Notes: generated by a model not told the origin, from the sequence alone. DNA of 64,000 bases from Limnospira fusiformis SAG 85.79 (GCF_012516315.1 NZ_CP051185.1:186001-250000), one strand, 5' to 3'; positions 1 to 7,922 are shown, counted from the first letter of the stretch. Program-made: numbers and translations.

Positions 1-81
1 AACAGGATTAACCGCAGATTCTAAGGATAAATCTACCGGATAATTTTCTAAGTCATCTAATCCATAAAAAGCTATCATCAT
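1..81 (-). CDS. Partial unknown protein, N-terminal 27 residues
   Basis: An open frame on the minus strand starts ATG ATG at 81/78 and runs off the left edge of the window. Its start overlaps the TGA of the upstream gene as ATGA, the usual arrangement of translationally coupled genes, so it is probably the third gene of the minus-strand operon 1469-1. The visible part begins MMIAFYGLDDLEN. Too little is present to name it. Confidence 0.5.
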   Translation of the reverse strand, partial: MMIAFYGLDDLENYPVDLSLESAVNPV

Positions 82-953
82 GTGTAAGAACTCTCCATAA
101 TTAAAACAGTTGTCGAACCTTCTACTACTTTACCCCATATCGCGTCAGTCGGAATAAATCCTGATACATTACCGGGATAATAAATCTGACCGGGTGGCAT
201 TCTGAATGGGTGAGTAGTTGCATTATTTCCCGATGCACCCAACCCCCAAAGCAATTGAGTTTCTCCCTGGTTCTGAATTTCAAAATAAGCACGGTTGGGA
301 TTAGCGGGGGCGATTAATGTAGGATTAGGTCCGACTATTATTGTGTTCATCAAGGTATTAGCCGGGCGTTTAGCCATCAGTATCAAATCTAATTCGACCC
401 GATATTCACCCTCTATATAAATGGTGTCATAGCCGCGATTACTGCCTATTGAACCGCCGCCTAATATACCGTTACCGTAATCCTTAAAACTTAAACCTAA
501 CTGGTCATCTACTCCAAATATTTTTACCTCATTGGCAGTTAAATAAGGGTTGATTAGAGGCACATAAAACCGCCGCCCTCGGTTTTGGATAACCGGACAA
601 GCTGCCTCAACCCAAGGATTTAACGAGCCTTTTCTTCTCAGTAATTGCAAACCAAACTTAGGGTGATTGCTCTCTAATTTCATTAATTTAGCTGCCCTTT
701 CCGCCGCTGAATCCTCTGGGTAAAATTCGGGATAAGGAGAACGAGTAAAACTCGGACACCAAACTGATGCAGTGAGACTTTCTAAAAAAGCATTAGCTCG
801 CCATAGCCACCTGGGGTCAATATGGGCAGAAATGGCAGTAATAGCATCAGAAATATTCCACAGTGTTAACGGATTGCTTGCATAATCACTGACATTACTC
901 TGATTAATTTCAAATGAAAAAGTGTCGGTTTCTGATAAGCGATTTTCTGCCAT
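78..953 (-). CDS. Unknown protein, possibly phage structural
   Basis: A 291-aa protein with no signal peptide or membrane segment. The N-terminal two thirds are not recognisable. The C-terminal about 80 residues (from PTLIAPANPNRAYFEIQN) are rich in Asn, Gly, Pro and beta-prone residues, the style of small beta-sandwich domains on phage head or tail decoration proteins; this is an impression of style, not a family match. It lies 3 nt after the 170-aa gene and overlaps the next gene by ATGA, so three genes are probably co-transcribed. A tyrosine recombinase lies about 1.7 kb to the right, in keeping with a prophage or integrated element. Confidence 0.6.
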   Translation of the reverse strand: MAENRLSETDTFSFEINQSNVSDYASNPLTLWNISDAITAISAHIDPRWLWRANAFLESLTASVWCPSFTRSPYPEFYPEDSAAERAAKLMKLESNHPKFGLQLLRRKGSLNPWVEAACPVIQNRGRRFYVPLINPYLTANEVKIFGVDDQLGLSFKDYGNGILGGGSIGSNRGYDTIYIEGEYRVELDLILMAKRPANTLMNTIIVGPNPTLIAPANPNRAYFEIQNQGETQLLWGLGASGNNATTHPFRMPPGQIYYPGNVSGFIPTDAIWGKVVEGSTTVLIMESSYT

Positions 954-956
954 AGG

Positions 957-1469
957 TTAAGGAGTTAATAAGTATGGTTTGGCGGCGGAAGTCATGCCAT
1001 TGGTGTAGTCAACAATTACGGGATAGTCGGTTAAGCTGATGGTGCATATTAACGGATATTGTCCATCTCCCCTAACGTTAGGTCGGATAGAAAAATCACA
1101 ATGTTTTTTGGCGGGTTCGGGGTTTAGTGCGGGGCTAAATTCTGCTATGTGTTGATGTACAACTAAATGCAGTAAAGCACTGGCTAAATTGGTTTGGTCA
1201 AAGGGGTAACTACCTATACCGGGTTGAAAACTACCAAAAAACGGATCTACTATTTTAATCGCGCCATCTTCTATATAAGCCTCTAGCTCGTCAATATCCA
1301 GGTTGACAACAGAATCCTCTTCATTGAGAGTTAAATCCATAATGTCTTTTCCTGTGACGTTAATCGTCAGGTTTTTTTGCCTTTGTAGCAATCGCCGCCC
1401 CATGGCTAAGGTTAAGGCTTCTAGTGTGGTTTCGGAAAAATCGGGATAGACTCCCGGCGTGATGTTCAT
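957..1469 (-). CDS. Unknown protein, first gene of minus-strand operon
   Basis: A 170-aa soluble protein that I do not recognise. It has no visible signal peptide or cofactor motif. It is the first gene of a minus-strand operon with the 291-aa gene (3-nt gap) and the partial gene at the left edge. Only 38 bp separate its ATG from the oppositely oriented 310-aa gene, so the two units must share a very compact divergent promoter region or be read from outside. By context it is probably part of the same phage-like module. Confidence 0.6.
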   Translation of the reverse strand: MNITPGVYPDFSETTLEALTLAMGRRLLQRQKNLTINVTGKDIMDLTLNEEDSVVNLDIDELEAYIEDGAIKIVDPFFGSFQPGIGSYPFDQTNLASALLHLVVHQHIAEFSPALNPEPAKKHCDFSIRPNVRGDGQYPLICTISLTDYPVIVDYTNGMTSAAKPYLLTP

Positions 1470-1507
1470 GTGAGAAAATAGAAGTGGTTACTTCCATTCT
1501 ACGATAA

Positions 1508-2440
1508 ATGCCTATTCGATTTGCAATGCGTCCTACCGGTGGCGGGGGCGGCGGGGGCGCTTATTATAGATTTTCCAAGTCGGGGACGGTTCAACTGGCG
1601 GCAGGGGAAGAGGTGGAAATTATCCCCTCCACATCGTCCCCGGTGAGGCGAGAAATTTCCATCAAGGGGGAAAATCCATTCTCCATCAGATGGGATGGTA
1701 GCGATCGCTCATTGCCAGTATTTGAAGATGCGACCTATTTTGATAGCAGCGACGGGGGAATCTCTCTTTTTGCGACATCCGCCACCACCCAGACGGTAGA
1801 ACTCTGGGTTAGACAGGAAACGGAAATTGATTATGACTTAGGACAAGAATCAGGAGAAATAGACGATATGCCAATGCCGAATTTATCTATTAGACCTTTT
1901 ATGGGTACAGGAAATCAATCCGTTCACGTACCCAATTTTATAGCTGACAACGCAGATTCGGATAGTAACAGAATATATGACTATCTTTGGTATAACACCT
2001 TTTCTAGTGAACATGGAGTTTTAATTTTTCAGTTTGATGTGTTTTTCCCTGGTCAAATGTACAACTTTACCATTAATCCCTCTAACGATTCTTGGCTGCC
2101 GCCTGGAGAAGTGATTAAAGTCTTCCTGATTCCGCGAGAAATTATGGCGATGGTCATGACTCAAATAGCCGTCTATACCTGGCAGTTTTATAACTACGAT
2201 ACACTAATAAATCTAACGAATTGGATTAAAGAACATAGTGAAGTTGCGACAGTAGAATCACCAGCACGCGGGTTTTCTGTTGTACCTACAATGAGCCGTC
2301 AACTATTATTTTTTGATATGCCATCCCCTTGGAGTTCTACTAGGCCATTGTGTACTTGTAGTTATACGCCCAACCTAGCGAACCCCAAAGAGGGGGGAGA
2401 ATTTACTATCAATGAGTTTATCGATTACGAAGACTGGTAG
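1508..2440 (+). CDS. Unknown protein with poly-Gly linker, possibly virion component
   Basis: A 310-aa protein. Residues about 10-17 are a run of seven to eight glycines (the GC-rich tract at 1540-1560), followed by a beta-rich stretch (SGTVQLAAGEEVEIIPS) like the accessory beta-sandwich domains of phage head and tail proteins. The rest is not recognisable. A second ATG at 1526 just before the Gly run is an alternative start. It is divergent from the 170-aa gene. The phage assignment is an inference from style and from the recombinase gene downstream. Confidence 0.6.
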   Translation: MPIRFAMRPTGGGGGGGAYYRFSKSGTVQLAAGEEVEIIPSTSSPVRREISIKGENPFSIRWDGSDRSLPVFEDATYFDSSDGGISLFATSATTQTVELWVRQETEIDYDLGQESGEIDDMPMPNLSIRPFMGTGNQSVHVPNFIADNADSDSNRIYDYLWYNTFSSEHGVLIFQFDVFFPGQMYNFTINPSNDSWLPPGEVIKVFLIPREIMAMVMTQIAVYTWQFYNYDTLINLTNWIKEHSEVATVESPARGFSVVPTMSRQLLFFDMPSPWSSTRPLCTCSYTPNLANPKEGGEFTINEFIDYEDW

Positions 2441-2672
2441 ATAAACGATCGCCTTAATCTGAGTTTTCCTAAGATGGGGGGGAAGCGATCGCATTACCGG
2501 CTGGCGAACAAATATAGGGGAGGCTGATCCGATCGCCCGCCGCCAATCCCCCAAGTCTCCGAGTTGATTCCATCTGGCTCAGTCCGTCCACTACAATAGG
2601 TAAACAGGAAGGGCGATCGCTTAATCCGACCATCTGGGCAACTGGGGAGAAACCATAGCCAATTACAAACCT

Positions 2673-3260
2673 ATGAAGAAAAACCGAATCGGTCAGGCTT
2701 CCATTATCCCCGACGCGATCGCCTACAGAATTCAGAAGCAGTGCAAATATGACTGGCAGCGGACCTTACTAGCAATCTTGATGTACACCGGTGAACGAGT
2801 GGGAGCTGTCAGGTTACTGCGAATCCCTGACGTTTATGTTTCCTCAGCTTCCCGTGTTGTCCTGCCAGAAATAACTTTTCGATCCGAAACTCGTAAGCGC
2901 GCGGGCGGGAAAGATGGGGGAGTCCGCCAAGTTCCCATTTCCCAAAAACTTAGAGAGATTCTCGGAACTTACCGCATCGGTGGCGGCGAGTTTCTGTTTC
3001 CTAGCCCATCTGATATATCCAAGCCCGTTACCGTTCAAGCGATAGACTCTTTCCATAGGGCGGCGATCGCTCGTCTGGGATTAGAAAACGAGGGCTATTC
3101 TCTCCACAGTTACCGCCGCACTTTCATCACCAAACTCTATAACAAGGGAGTCAATACCAGAACCATCATGGCTATCACAGGTCACAAATCCATGTCATCT
3201 TTGCAGCGCTATATTGATGCTGATCCTCAAAAAATCCGAGACGCGATTGATGAAATCTAA
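2673..3260 (+). CDS. Tyrosine recombinase / phage-type integrase, catalytic domain only
   Basis: A 195-aa protein that carries the tyrosine recombinase catalytic set: first Arg in TGERVGAVRLL (about residue 43), a basic beta-hairpin region (SETRKRAGGKD), HxxR in LHSYRRTF, the GHKS second His, and the nucleophile Tyr in LQRYID near the C terminus. These enzymes cut and join DNA through a 3'-phosphotyrosine bond. The length corresponds to the catalytic domain without the usual N-terminal SAM-like DNA-binding domain, so it is a short integrase or resolvase. It stands alone on the plus strand between the virion-like genes and the RHH operon and could be the integrase of the island. No flanking att repeats were identified. 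Confidence 0.85.
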   Translation: MKKNRIGQASIIPDAIAYRIQKQCKYDWQRTLLAILMYTGERVGAVRLLRIPDVYVSSASRVVLPEITFRSETRKRAGGKDGGVRQVPISQKLREILGTYRIGGGEFLFPSPSDISKPVTVQAIDSFHRAAIARLGLENEGYSLHSYRRTFITKLYNKGVNTRTIMAITGHKSMSSLQRYIDADPQKIRDAIDEI

Positions 3261-3511
3261 GGCAGCGATCGCTATCAGTGTTATCCAGGGAGAAATGGGT
3301 TGCTGCTATGCTTTGGAGGGCCGAACGCCACACACTGCCTTAGATACTTCCAATTTTAGCGCTAAACTCGGCACTTTGGTATTTTGGACAAAACATCAAA
3401 TATTCTTACACACGGCAAACGACGCTAACCAGTGTACAGTAGCACTTAGCGCCGTTTTAGGTTGGGAAACGCTCCTTGATTTTTCTGTGAAATCACAAAA
3501 TTTTTGGGGGT

Positions 3512-3531
3512 ATAAAATCTCCTTTGGGAGA
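3512..3531 (-). terminator. Rho-independent terminator of the minus-strand operon 4965-3536
   Basis: On the minus strand TCTCC-CAAA-GGAGA is followed by TTTTATA, a 5-bp hairpin with a U-rich tail, placed 5 nt after the stop of the 181-aa gene. Confidence 0.5.
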
Positions 3532-3535
3532 AATC

Positions 3536-4081
3536 TTAGGACGCGCCGCCGGGGAAATTTCCACCACCCGATTTAAGTGCTGGAAGTTTCTCTAGGATAG
3601 TTTCCAGAGACCAGTCCGACTCGATCCACTGTTCTACCTGGTTGGCGATCGCCTTCGCTTTTTCGCTGAGATGAGGACCTGCCAGATAACAAACCTGCTT
3701 TTTCCCCTGATAAAGATAAGCGTACTTATTGCCGTTTGTGTCTTGGAATGCTGATTTGGTTTTCCAGCGAACGGTTAGGCGATCGCTCTGGGAAGTTTTC
3801 ACCGGTGATAAATTTTCGTCACCCTGGGTGACGGCTACCCATCCTAGATATTTAACCTTGCCCTGTTCGCGCAACCTTTCCAGAGACTTAATCACGCGGG
3901 ATTGTAGGAGTCCAGTAGCTTGGCTAATTTGCTTTATATCCTGATTCGGGCAACTTCTGAGACATCTCAAGACATCCTGATCATCCCAGCCTGGATCAAA
4001 CGGCTCTGGATTTTCAAGTTCCGTCACCCTGGGTGACGAAATTGCTAAGGAAAGCTGCCCCGGTGTGGATTGTCTTTTCAT
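3536..4081 (-). CDS. Winged-helix-like DNA-binding protein, unknown role
   Basis: A 181-aa protein. Residues about 30-75 read as a winged helix: LRCLRSCPNQDIKQISQATGL then VIKSLERLREQGKVKYLGWV, the pattern of a recognition helix followed by a beta wing. The C-terminal half is basic and unassigned. Its start overlaps the stop of the 153-aa gene by 4 nt (ATGA), so the two are coupled. Two copies of the 17-bp palindrome CGTCACCCTGGGTGACG lie inside its coding sequence (3817-3833, 4022-4038). A role as plasmid- or element-maintenance regulator is plausible from its neighbour (RHH protein) but is inference. Confidence 0.65.
   Translation of the reverse strand: MKRQSTPGQLSLAISSPRVTELENPEPFDPGWDDQDVLRCLRSCPNQDIKQISQATGLLQSRVIKSLERLREQGKVKYLGWVAVTQGDENLSPVKTSQSDRLTVRWKTKSAFQDTNGNKYAYLYQGKKQVCYLAGPHLSEKAKAIANQVEQWIESDWSLETILEKLPALKSGGGNFPGGAS
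3817..3833. repeat. 17-bp palindrome, copy 1
   Basis: CGTCACCCTGGGTGACG, perfect dyad apart from the central base. It is inside the 181-aa gene (codes VTQGD). Identical copies are at 4022-4038 and 4422-4438. Confidence 0.8.
4022..4038. repeat. 17-bp palindrome, copy 2
   Basis: Identical to copy 1 but read in a different codon phase (codes SPRVT near the N terminus of the 181-aa protein), so it is not conserved because of the protein sequence. Confidence 0.8.
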
Positions 4082-4509
4082 CGGCCGGACCCCCTGCCAT
4101 CATCATCTCCGGTGGTGATAGCTCGAGTATTTATAGCCAAAATTGCCAATTGTGAGTTTTTGGCTATGCTGCGAACCAGGAAAAGCCTTGTCACAAAAGG
4201 ACGATTGTCATAAATTAGGGCGCTTACTATATCAATATCACAGGCGATTCGGGAAAAAGCGGCGTAATCCTTTTTAACCAGGTCTCGAAGTTCCAGCACT
4301 TCGGACTCAAGTTCCCGCACTTTAGACTCAAGTTCCAGCACTTCTGGGGGAACGGTCGGGATGGTATCAGTAATCTGATGAGCGATCGCCGACACCGGGG
4401 CAGGTGATTTTTTAACTTTTTCGTCACCCTGGGTGACGGAATTGGTGGCTTGATGCGCGGCGGTTTTGTCACCGGTGATAGTTTGGGGATTAGAGTTCTG
4501 TCTGTTCAT
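4078..4509 (-). CDS. Unknown coiled-coil protein
   Basis: About 143 aa from the ATG at 4509 (a TTG at 4539 is an alternative start). The middle carries a clear short coiled coil, with repeating L-E-S-x-V-x-E-L heptads (VLELESKVRELESEVLEL, about residues 65-85 of the protein). The N terminus is polar and low complexity; the third 17-bp palindrome (4422-4438) lies in it. It ends in ATGA overlap with the winged-helix gene. I do not recognise the family. Coiled coil plus winged helix in a coupled pair suggests an oligomeric DNA-binding complex, which is inference. Confidence 0.6.
   Translation of the reverse strand: MNRQNSNPQTITGDKTAAHQATNSVTQGDEKVKKSPAPVSAIAHQITDTIPTVPPEVLELESKVRELESEVLELRDLVKKDYAAFSRIACDIDIVSALIYDNRPFVTRLFLVRSIAKNSQLAILAINTRAITTGDDDGRGSGR
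4422..4438. repeat. 17-bp palindrome, copy 3
   Basis: CGTCACCCTGGGTGACG, identical to the copies at 3817 and 4022, in the coding region of the coiled-coil protein. Confidence 0.8.
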
Positions 4510-4585
4510 GGCTAATATAATGCTTGAGGGTTTTGCCAAATGCCGACAGAAAAAACACCCCCCACTGGCATGAGGGGCGCTTAAA

Positions 4586-4738
4586 TTATTCGGACACCTG
4601 CTGGAGAACTTCCTGCCGGATTTTCTCCATCTGCTCTTTCATTTGAGACTGATACTCTCTGTTCGCTAGTAGCCGTTGCTCTAGTCGCGCTTCATGGCTT
4701 TTGACATAAGAATCAAATCCAGCGAACAGCTCCTCCAA
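4586..4738 (-). CDS. Possible small helical protein coupled to the RHH gene
   Basis: A 50-codon frame from a TTG at 4738, six bases after the RHH stop, encodes a highly charged helix (SYVKSHEARLEQRLLANREY, then QMKEQMEKIRQEVLQQV). A longer ATG frame upstream exists but only reads antiphase through the RHH gene, so the start is unsettled; a frameshift fusion with the RHH protein is another possibility. No ribosome binding site decides it. Confidence 0.4.
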   Translation of the reverse strand: MEELFAGFDSYVKSHEARLEQRLLANREYQSQMKEQMEKIRQEVLQQVSE

Positions 4739-4743
4739 CAGGT

Positions 4744-4965
4744 CTAAGATTTTCCCGCCTGTTCCGAGGTGATGACACCCCCCTGGCTGGAAATAATCCC
4801 CCTGGCAATTTGCTCGATCAGTTCTGAACGGTTCAGAGTCAACTCTGTAGCCATCTGATCCAACAACTTGACCGCTGTTTCCGTCAATGTCATTGTGACA
4901 GCCTTCTTCTTCTCCCCGTACAAAACGTTGGGAGTCCGATGCTGATAGGGTTTGCTCTTTTTCAT
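4744..4965 (-). CDS. Ribbon-helix-helix (CopG/Arc-type) DNA-binding protein
   Basis: A 73-aa protein from the ATG at 4965, chosen because AAGGA precedes it by a proper distance; the longer reading from 5001 lacks that. After a basic N terminus the sequence KKKAVTMTLTETAVKLLDQM gives the beta strand and first helix, and LTLNRSELIEQIARGI the second helix of an RHH fold. Such dimers are typical plasmid copy-control, partition or antitoxin repressors and usually repress their own operon. An AT-rich region with a 24-bp palindrome (5047-5070) lies just upstream and would be the natural operator. Confidence 0.75.
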   Translation of the reverse strand: MKKSKPYQHRTPNVLYGEKKKAVTMTLTETAVKLLDQMATELTLNRSELIEQIARGIISSQGGVITSEQAGKS

Positions 4966-4998
4966 GTTCCTTGTCCACAACCTCTCCAAAAAAAATAT

Positions 4999-5070
4999 CA
5001 TAAATATATTTACATTTTTATATTTACCATGTTATCTTAGATTCATGCAACCTAAATATATTTAAGTTGC
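4999..5070. promoter_or_regulatory. AT-rich promoter/operator region with 24-bp palindrome
   Basis: Upstream of the RHH gene the motif AAATATATTTA occurs twice, at about 5001-5011 and inside a near-perfect 24-bp palindrome at 5047-5070 (GCAAC, then TAAATATATTTA, then GTTGC). Repeated AT-rich dyads upstream of an RHH gene fit an autoregulatory operator; an origin-type element cannot be excluded. Confidence 0.45.
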
Positions 5071-5265
5071 GTCGCACCTCTATCACCTGCGGCCAACTGA
5101 GGAAAAGGGGGTAGGCGGCTCTCCCGGTGGATCTGGGACAGCGATCGCATTAATTGCGAACTACGAGCGCCTCTTTTAACTCACTTCCTGCGGCCACTAT
5201 TCGAGCGAGAGAGATAAAAAGCCGGATATTGAGAGCGGGGAAGTTGATAGATGTAAGCGATCGCC

Positions 5266-5616
5266 ATGAGGTTGGTTAAGCGATCGCACCAGTCAACCCT
5301 ATATATAAAGTCAAAGCCTATGGTGAATAGAAAAGCTAAGGCCGCAGAATTGCCTAGCGGGTTTCACCGCCTAGACAAAAAACATCAGCGGATCTTCTTG
5401 GTTACTTGTTTAGCTTGGATGCTGGCAGACCGACAAGTTGCGGCTAACGGGCAGCAACAAATCGGACGGCATTTAAGAAGGACTGCTCAAACAACTGTGT
5501 TCAAACTATCTGATGAGGAGGTAGCCTACTACATTGCAGAAATAGAGGATTCCCTACAGCGGAATCCCCAACTAGCCGGACCCATTGGTTTGGTGTTCAA
5601 AGTTCACAACTCGTAA
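5266..5616 (+). CDS. Unknown small protein, first gene of plus-strand accessory operon
   Basis: Up to 116 aa; the ATG at 5320 (MVNRKAKAAELP) is an alternative start and neither has a convincing ribosome binding site. The predicted protein is helical and basic in the N-terminal half, acidic in the C-terminal half (LSDEEVAYYIAEIEDSLQ). No recognisable motif. It opens a same-strand series of small genes that continues to the IS110-type recombinase at 9476. Confidence 0.5.
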   Translation: MRLVKRSHQSTLYIKSKPMVNRKAKAAELPSGFHRLDKKHQRIFLVTCLAWMLADRQVAANGQQQIGRHLRRTAQTTVFKLSDEEVAYYIAEIEDSLQRNPQLAGPIGLVFKVHNS

Positions 5617-5687
5617 TTCCAAAAGGAAGGGGGAAACCCAAAATTTCCCCCTACCCACCATCGTCCTTTAGCAAAAGGAATTTGAAT

Positions 5688-5927
5688 ATGAGCGATCCTA
5701 ATTCGCCCCGTTCAGTCATCAGTATAACATCTGATGCTGCTACGGGTCAACTCAACTTGTCCGAATCACTAACACCAGAGGAGGTTTTTGCCTACCTGAG
5801 TTTAATCAGCAAAATGCTCGAATATACACCCGATGAATTGGAGGAAATCCTATGGAAACACCAGACAGAAGAGAGATTTCGCTCTCCCATTCTGCCGTTT
5901 CCGACACGGCAAAATCCGTCCTTTTAG
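5688..5927 (+). CDS. Unknown small protein
   Basis: 79 aa from the ATG at 5688 (AAAGGAA ribosome binding site 9-15 nt upstream). The middle is acidic and helical (LTPEEVFAYLSLISKMLEYTPDELEEIL). Its 3' end overlaps the next gene by 76 nt in another frame. Family not recognised; all genes of this cluster have this compact phage- or plasmid-like packing. Confidence 0.55.
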   Translation: MSDPNSPRSVISITSDAATGQLNLSESLTPEEVFAYLSLISKMLEYTPDELEEILWKHQTEERFRSPILPFPTRQNPSF

Positions 5928-6121
5928 CATTGCTGCAAAATCCTAGCCTTGTCTATGAGTTGCCATTAACAACTCAACAGGTTAGTCGGCTGCTAAAGGA
6001 AAGCTGGTATCTCGCCAATGAAATGCTGGCAACTTACCAGAGGAGTAATGGGGATGAACTGAGAGCGATCGTTTTAAGCGGTCGCCCTAACGAGGAGGTG
6101 AAAAACTACGATGTCAACTAG
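5852..6121 (+). CDS. Unknown small protein, overlapping both neighbours
   Basis: 89 aa. GGAGGAAA stands directly before the ATG at 5852, which supports translation even though the start lies 76 nt inside the preceding gene. The protein is helical with no known motif. The last 11 nt overlap the next gene. Confidence 0.55.
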   Translation: METPDRREISLSHSAVSDTAKSVLLALLQNPSLVYELPLTTQQVSRLLKESWYLANEMLATYQRSNGDELRAIVLSGRPNEEVKNYDVN

Positions 6122-6332
6122 CCCCAGTAACGACCCGTTTGCACGGATCAAACTTCAGGCGGCGACTACTTCCAATCAGGAGCTAACCCGTTGCCTACAA
6201 CAAATGATTGAAGTTCTGGAGTCACAAAACCCCGACTACAGAGAAGTTAGAAGTCAACTGCTTAGGGCTACCTGCCTGAGTTATGAAGTAGTGCGACATC
6301 TCGATGCTGCCAGCTTTAGTCTCGGTCAGTAA
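6111..6332 (+). CDS. Unknown small protein
   Basis: 73 aa. A strong GAGGAGGTG ribosome binding site lies within the end of the preceding gene. The product looks like a short helical bundle (LTRCLQQMIEVLESQN...). It shows a faint resemblance in layout to the 88-aa and 163-aa products further along (LxxxLxxMIExL type helices) but no family can be named. Confidence 0.55.
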   Translation: MSTSPSNDPFARIKLQAATTSNQELTRCLQQMIEVLESQNPDYREVRSQLLRATCLSYEVVRHLDAASFSLGQ

Positions 6333-6595
6333 ATAAAAGGGCTTGGGGCTGCTTACCTCAAGCATTCCCCAAGCAAGCCAGTCAGGAGTTTCTGATGCGA
6401 GAGTTATGCGAGCGATCGCTTTCTCTTACTCACCATTGGCGCTTAATCATAGCACCATCTGACTGGTTAATGCTAGACGTGCGCGCGCCGTGAGGATATA
6501 GGCGATCGTCTCTATCCCCATCTGGATAGATAGGCGATCGCTTCCCCCCCCGGTGTCCGCCAATCAGTTACACCAGCAATCTGGAGACAGAAAGG
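6333..6595 (+). other. Structured intergenic segment inside the accessory operon
   Basis: No gene. Contains a strong hairpin GCTTGGGG (6341-6348) / CCCCAAGC (6367-6374) with a nested GCTT/AAGC stem, directly after a stop codon, and a longer-range pair CCAGTCA (about 6378) / TGACTGG (about 6457). Three HIP1-like octamers follow. It could be a terminator or attenuator splitting the operon, or a structured RNA. Confidence 0.4.
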
Positions 6596-6997
6596 ATGAA
6601 AAAATTAACCAACGAACAGAAAGTCGCTCAACTTAGTATCTTGCTGCAACACTTAGAACCCAAAGCCTTAAACACATTGCACAAATCGTTTTTGGATCGG
6701 TTTAATCAGGAGATTGCAGTCAACCCCCAAAAGCAGTATGTGAAAAAAATGCTTGATGCGATCGAGAACGGGGAAGTTGTCGCTAACCATGAATCAAGCG
6801 CGGGCGATCGCCTTCTCATTTCTATGGCTTGGCAGATGTTCTCGGCTAGTCCATCTGTCCAGGAGTCACTATCCTTTGATGAGTTTACCCAACAAGCGCT
6901 TGCATCCTACGCGGTTGCTGCCCTAAAAAAAACTAAGTGTTTCTTAGAAATAGCCAATACCTTTATCGCCGAAGACCATGGAGAATCTGGAGAATGA
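6596..6997 (+). CDS. Unknown protein
   Basis: 133 aa, preceded by AGAAAGG. All-helical prediction; starts MKKLTNEQKVAQLSILLQHL. No signal peptide, membrane segment or cofactor motif. First gene of the second tight group (6596-7922), in which each start overlaps the previous stop. Not recognised. Confidence 0.6.
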   Translation: MKKLTNEQKVAQLSILLQHLEPKALNTLHKSFLDRFNQEIAVNPQKQYVKKMLDAIENGEVVANHESSAGDRLLISMAWQMFSASPSVQESLSFDEFTQQALASYAVAALKKTKCFLEIANTFIAEDHGESGE

Positions 6998-7178
6998 AAT
7001 CTACTTAGGCGGCCTGCTAGATATCGCCGCCAGTATTGAAGATTACGCCGAGAGGATTAATGTTCGCCTTGATGGTTTTTCGAGGGAAAAGCCAGAACAT
7101 CTAGCCGAAGTGATTGGTTATCTACAACTAATCAAAGACCTAACCACTCAAGGATTAAAGGAGGCTAAAAAATTGTGA
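6978..7178 (+). CDS. Unknown small acidic protein
   Basis: 66 aa, beginning 20 nt before the previous gene stops, with GGAGAATGG-type purine-rich sequence nearby. Acidic helical protein (LLDIAASIEDYAERINVRLDG). Coupled to the next gene through a GTGA overlap. Not recognised. Confidence 0.55.
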   Translation: MENLENEIYLGGLLDIAASIEDYAERINVRLDGFSREKPEHLAEVIGYLQLIKDLTTQGLKEAKKL

Positions 7179-7441
7179 CCAATGACCGCGACCATCTGGA
7201 CGAACAATTGAGGCGACTGCCAGGGTTTAAGGAGGAGGCTTTAGATATCAGCTACATGGTGAGGAAACTCTACTATGATATCGACCAGATTTTTGGCTAC
7301 TGCTTTAGCGACAAACTCACTAAACCCCACGCCCAAAAGCAATTTCTCAACAAACTAGAGAAATTTGTTACCAACACCCAGGAAGCCGGGAAACTCATTC
7401 CCCAACTCATTGAAAAAATTGGAGGCTCTGATGATGACTAG
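7175..7441 (+). CDS. Unknown small protein, GTG start
   Basis: 88 aa. Starts with GTG in a GTGA overlap with the preceding stop and is preceded by AAAGGAGG, a near-perfect ribosome binding site. Helical, charged. The stop lies inside the start region of the next gene. Not recognised. Confidence 0.6.
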   Translation: MTNDRDHLDEQLRRLPGFKEEALDISYMVRKLYYDIDQIFGYCFSDKLTKPHAQKQFLNKLEKFVTNTQEAGKLIPQLIEKIGGSDDD

Positions 7442-7922
7442 CACAAACCAGCAAAACCCACAAACCCAATACACCAAACAGCTAAAAGAGGAAGTTTTAA
7501 AGTCCATTGAAAACATTAGCGTACAGGTTTCCTCTTTGTGGTTAAAAGCCCAAGTCCCGAACCCCGATGAACCCTTAACCAGGGAAAACATCAGTAACTA
7601 CTTGGAACAGCTAGCACGGGCTGTGAAAGTAGAAGCCAACAACTACAGCGAGAATCTTCCCGACAATGAGGATAAACATTCCCCTTACGAATGGGTCGAT
7701 TTGACAGTAGATGCAAGCTCGCTTATGGAGTGTTTATTAAAGGCTAAGGCAAGTATTGATAACACCATTGCTCATCTAAGAGTTATCGATTTTGCCACTA
7801 ACATTAAACCATACCAAGATGTTGACAGTTACGCAGCACGCCTTAACTACTGCCATGAGCGAATTTCTACAGACTTGGAAAATGCACTTGCTGAATTAGA
7901 AGATCTAGATTTCACCGCCTGA
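7431..7922 (+). CDS. Unknown helical protein; stop codon inside a ribozyme core
   Basis: 163 aa from ATG ATG at 7431/7434, preceded by GGAGG; the longer frame from 7365 has no support. The product is predicted helical with conserved-looking leucines but matches nothing I know. The TGA stop (7920-7922) is part of the CUGAUGA core of the hammerhead ribozyme that follows, so translation to the stop would place a ribosome on the ribozyme and could control its folding. That coupling is inference. Confidence 0.6.
   Translation: MMTSTNQQNPQTQYTKQLKEEVLKSIENISVQVSSLWLKAQVPNPDEPLTRENISNYLEQLARAVKVEANNYSENLPDNEDKHSPYEWVDLTVDASSLMECLLKAKASIDNTIAHLRVIDFATNIKPYQDVDSYAARLNYCHERISTDLENALAELEDLDFTA

Noticed and set aside
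3214..3576. 120-aa plus-strand frame after the integrase
   Set aside because: Overlaps the integrase end and a terminator, has no ribosome binding site and odd composition.
4375..4400. CTGATGAG as a second hammerhead core
   Set aside because: No GAAA, stem III or GUC follows in suitable spacing; it is also inside the coding sequence of the coiled-coil protein's antisense strand.
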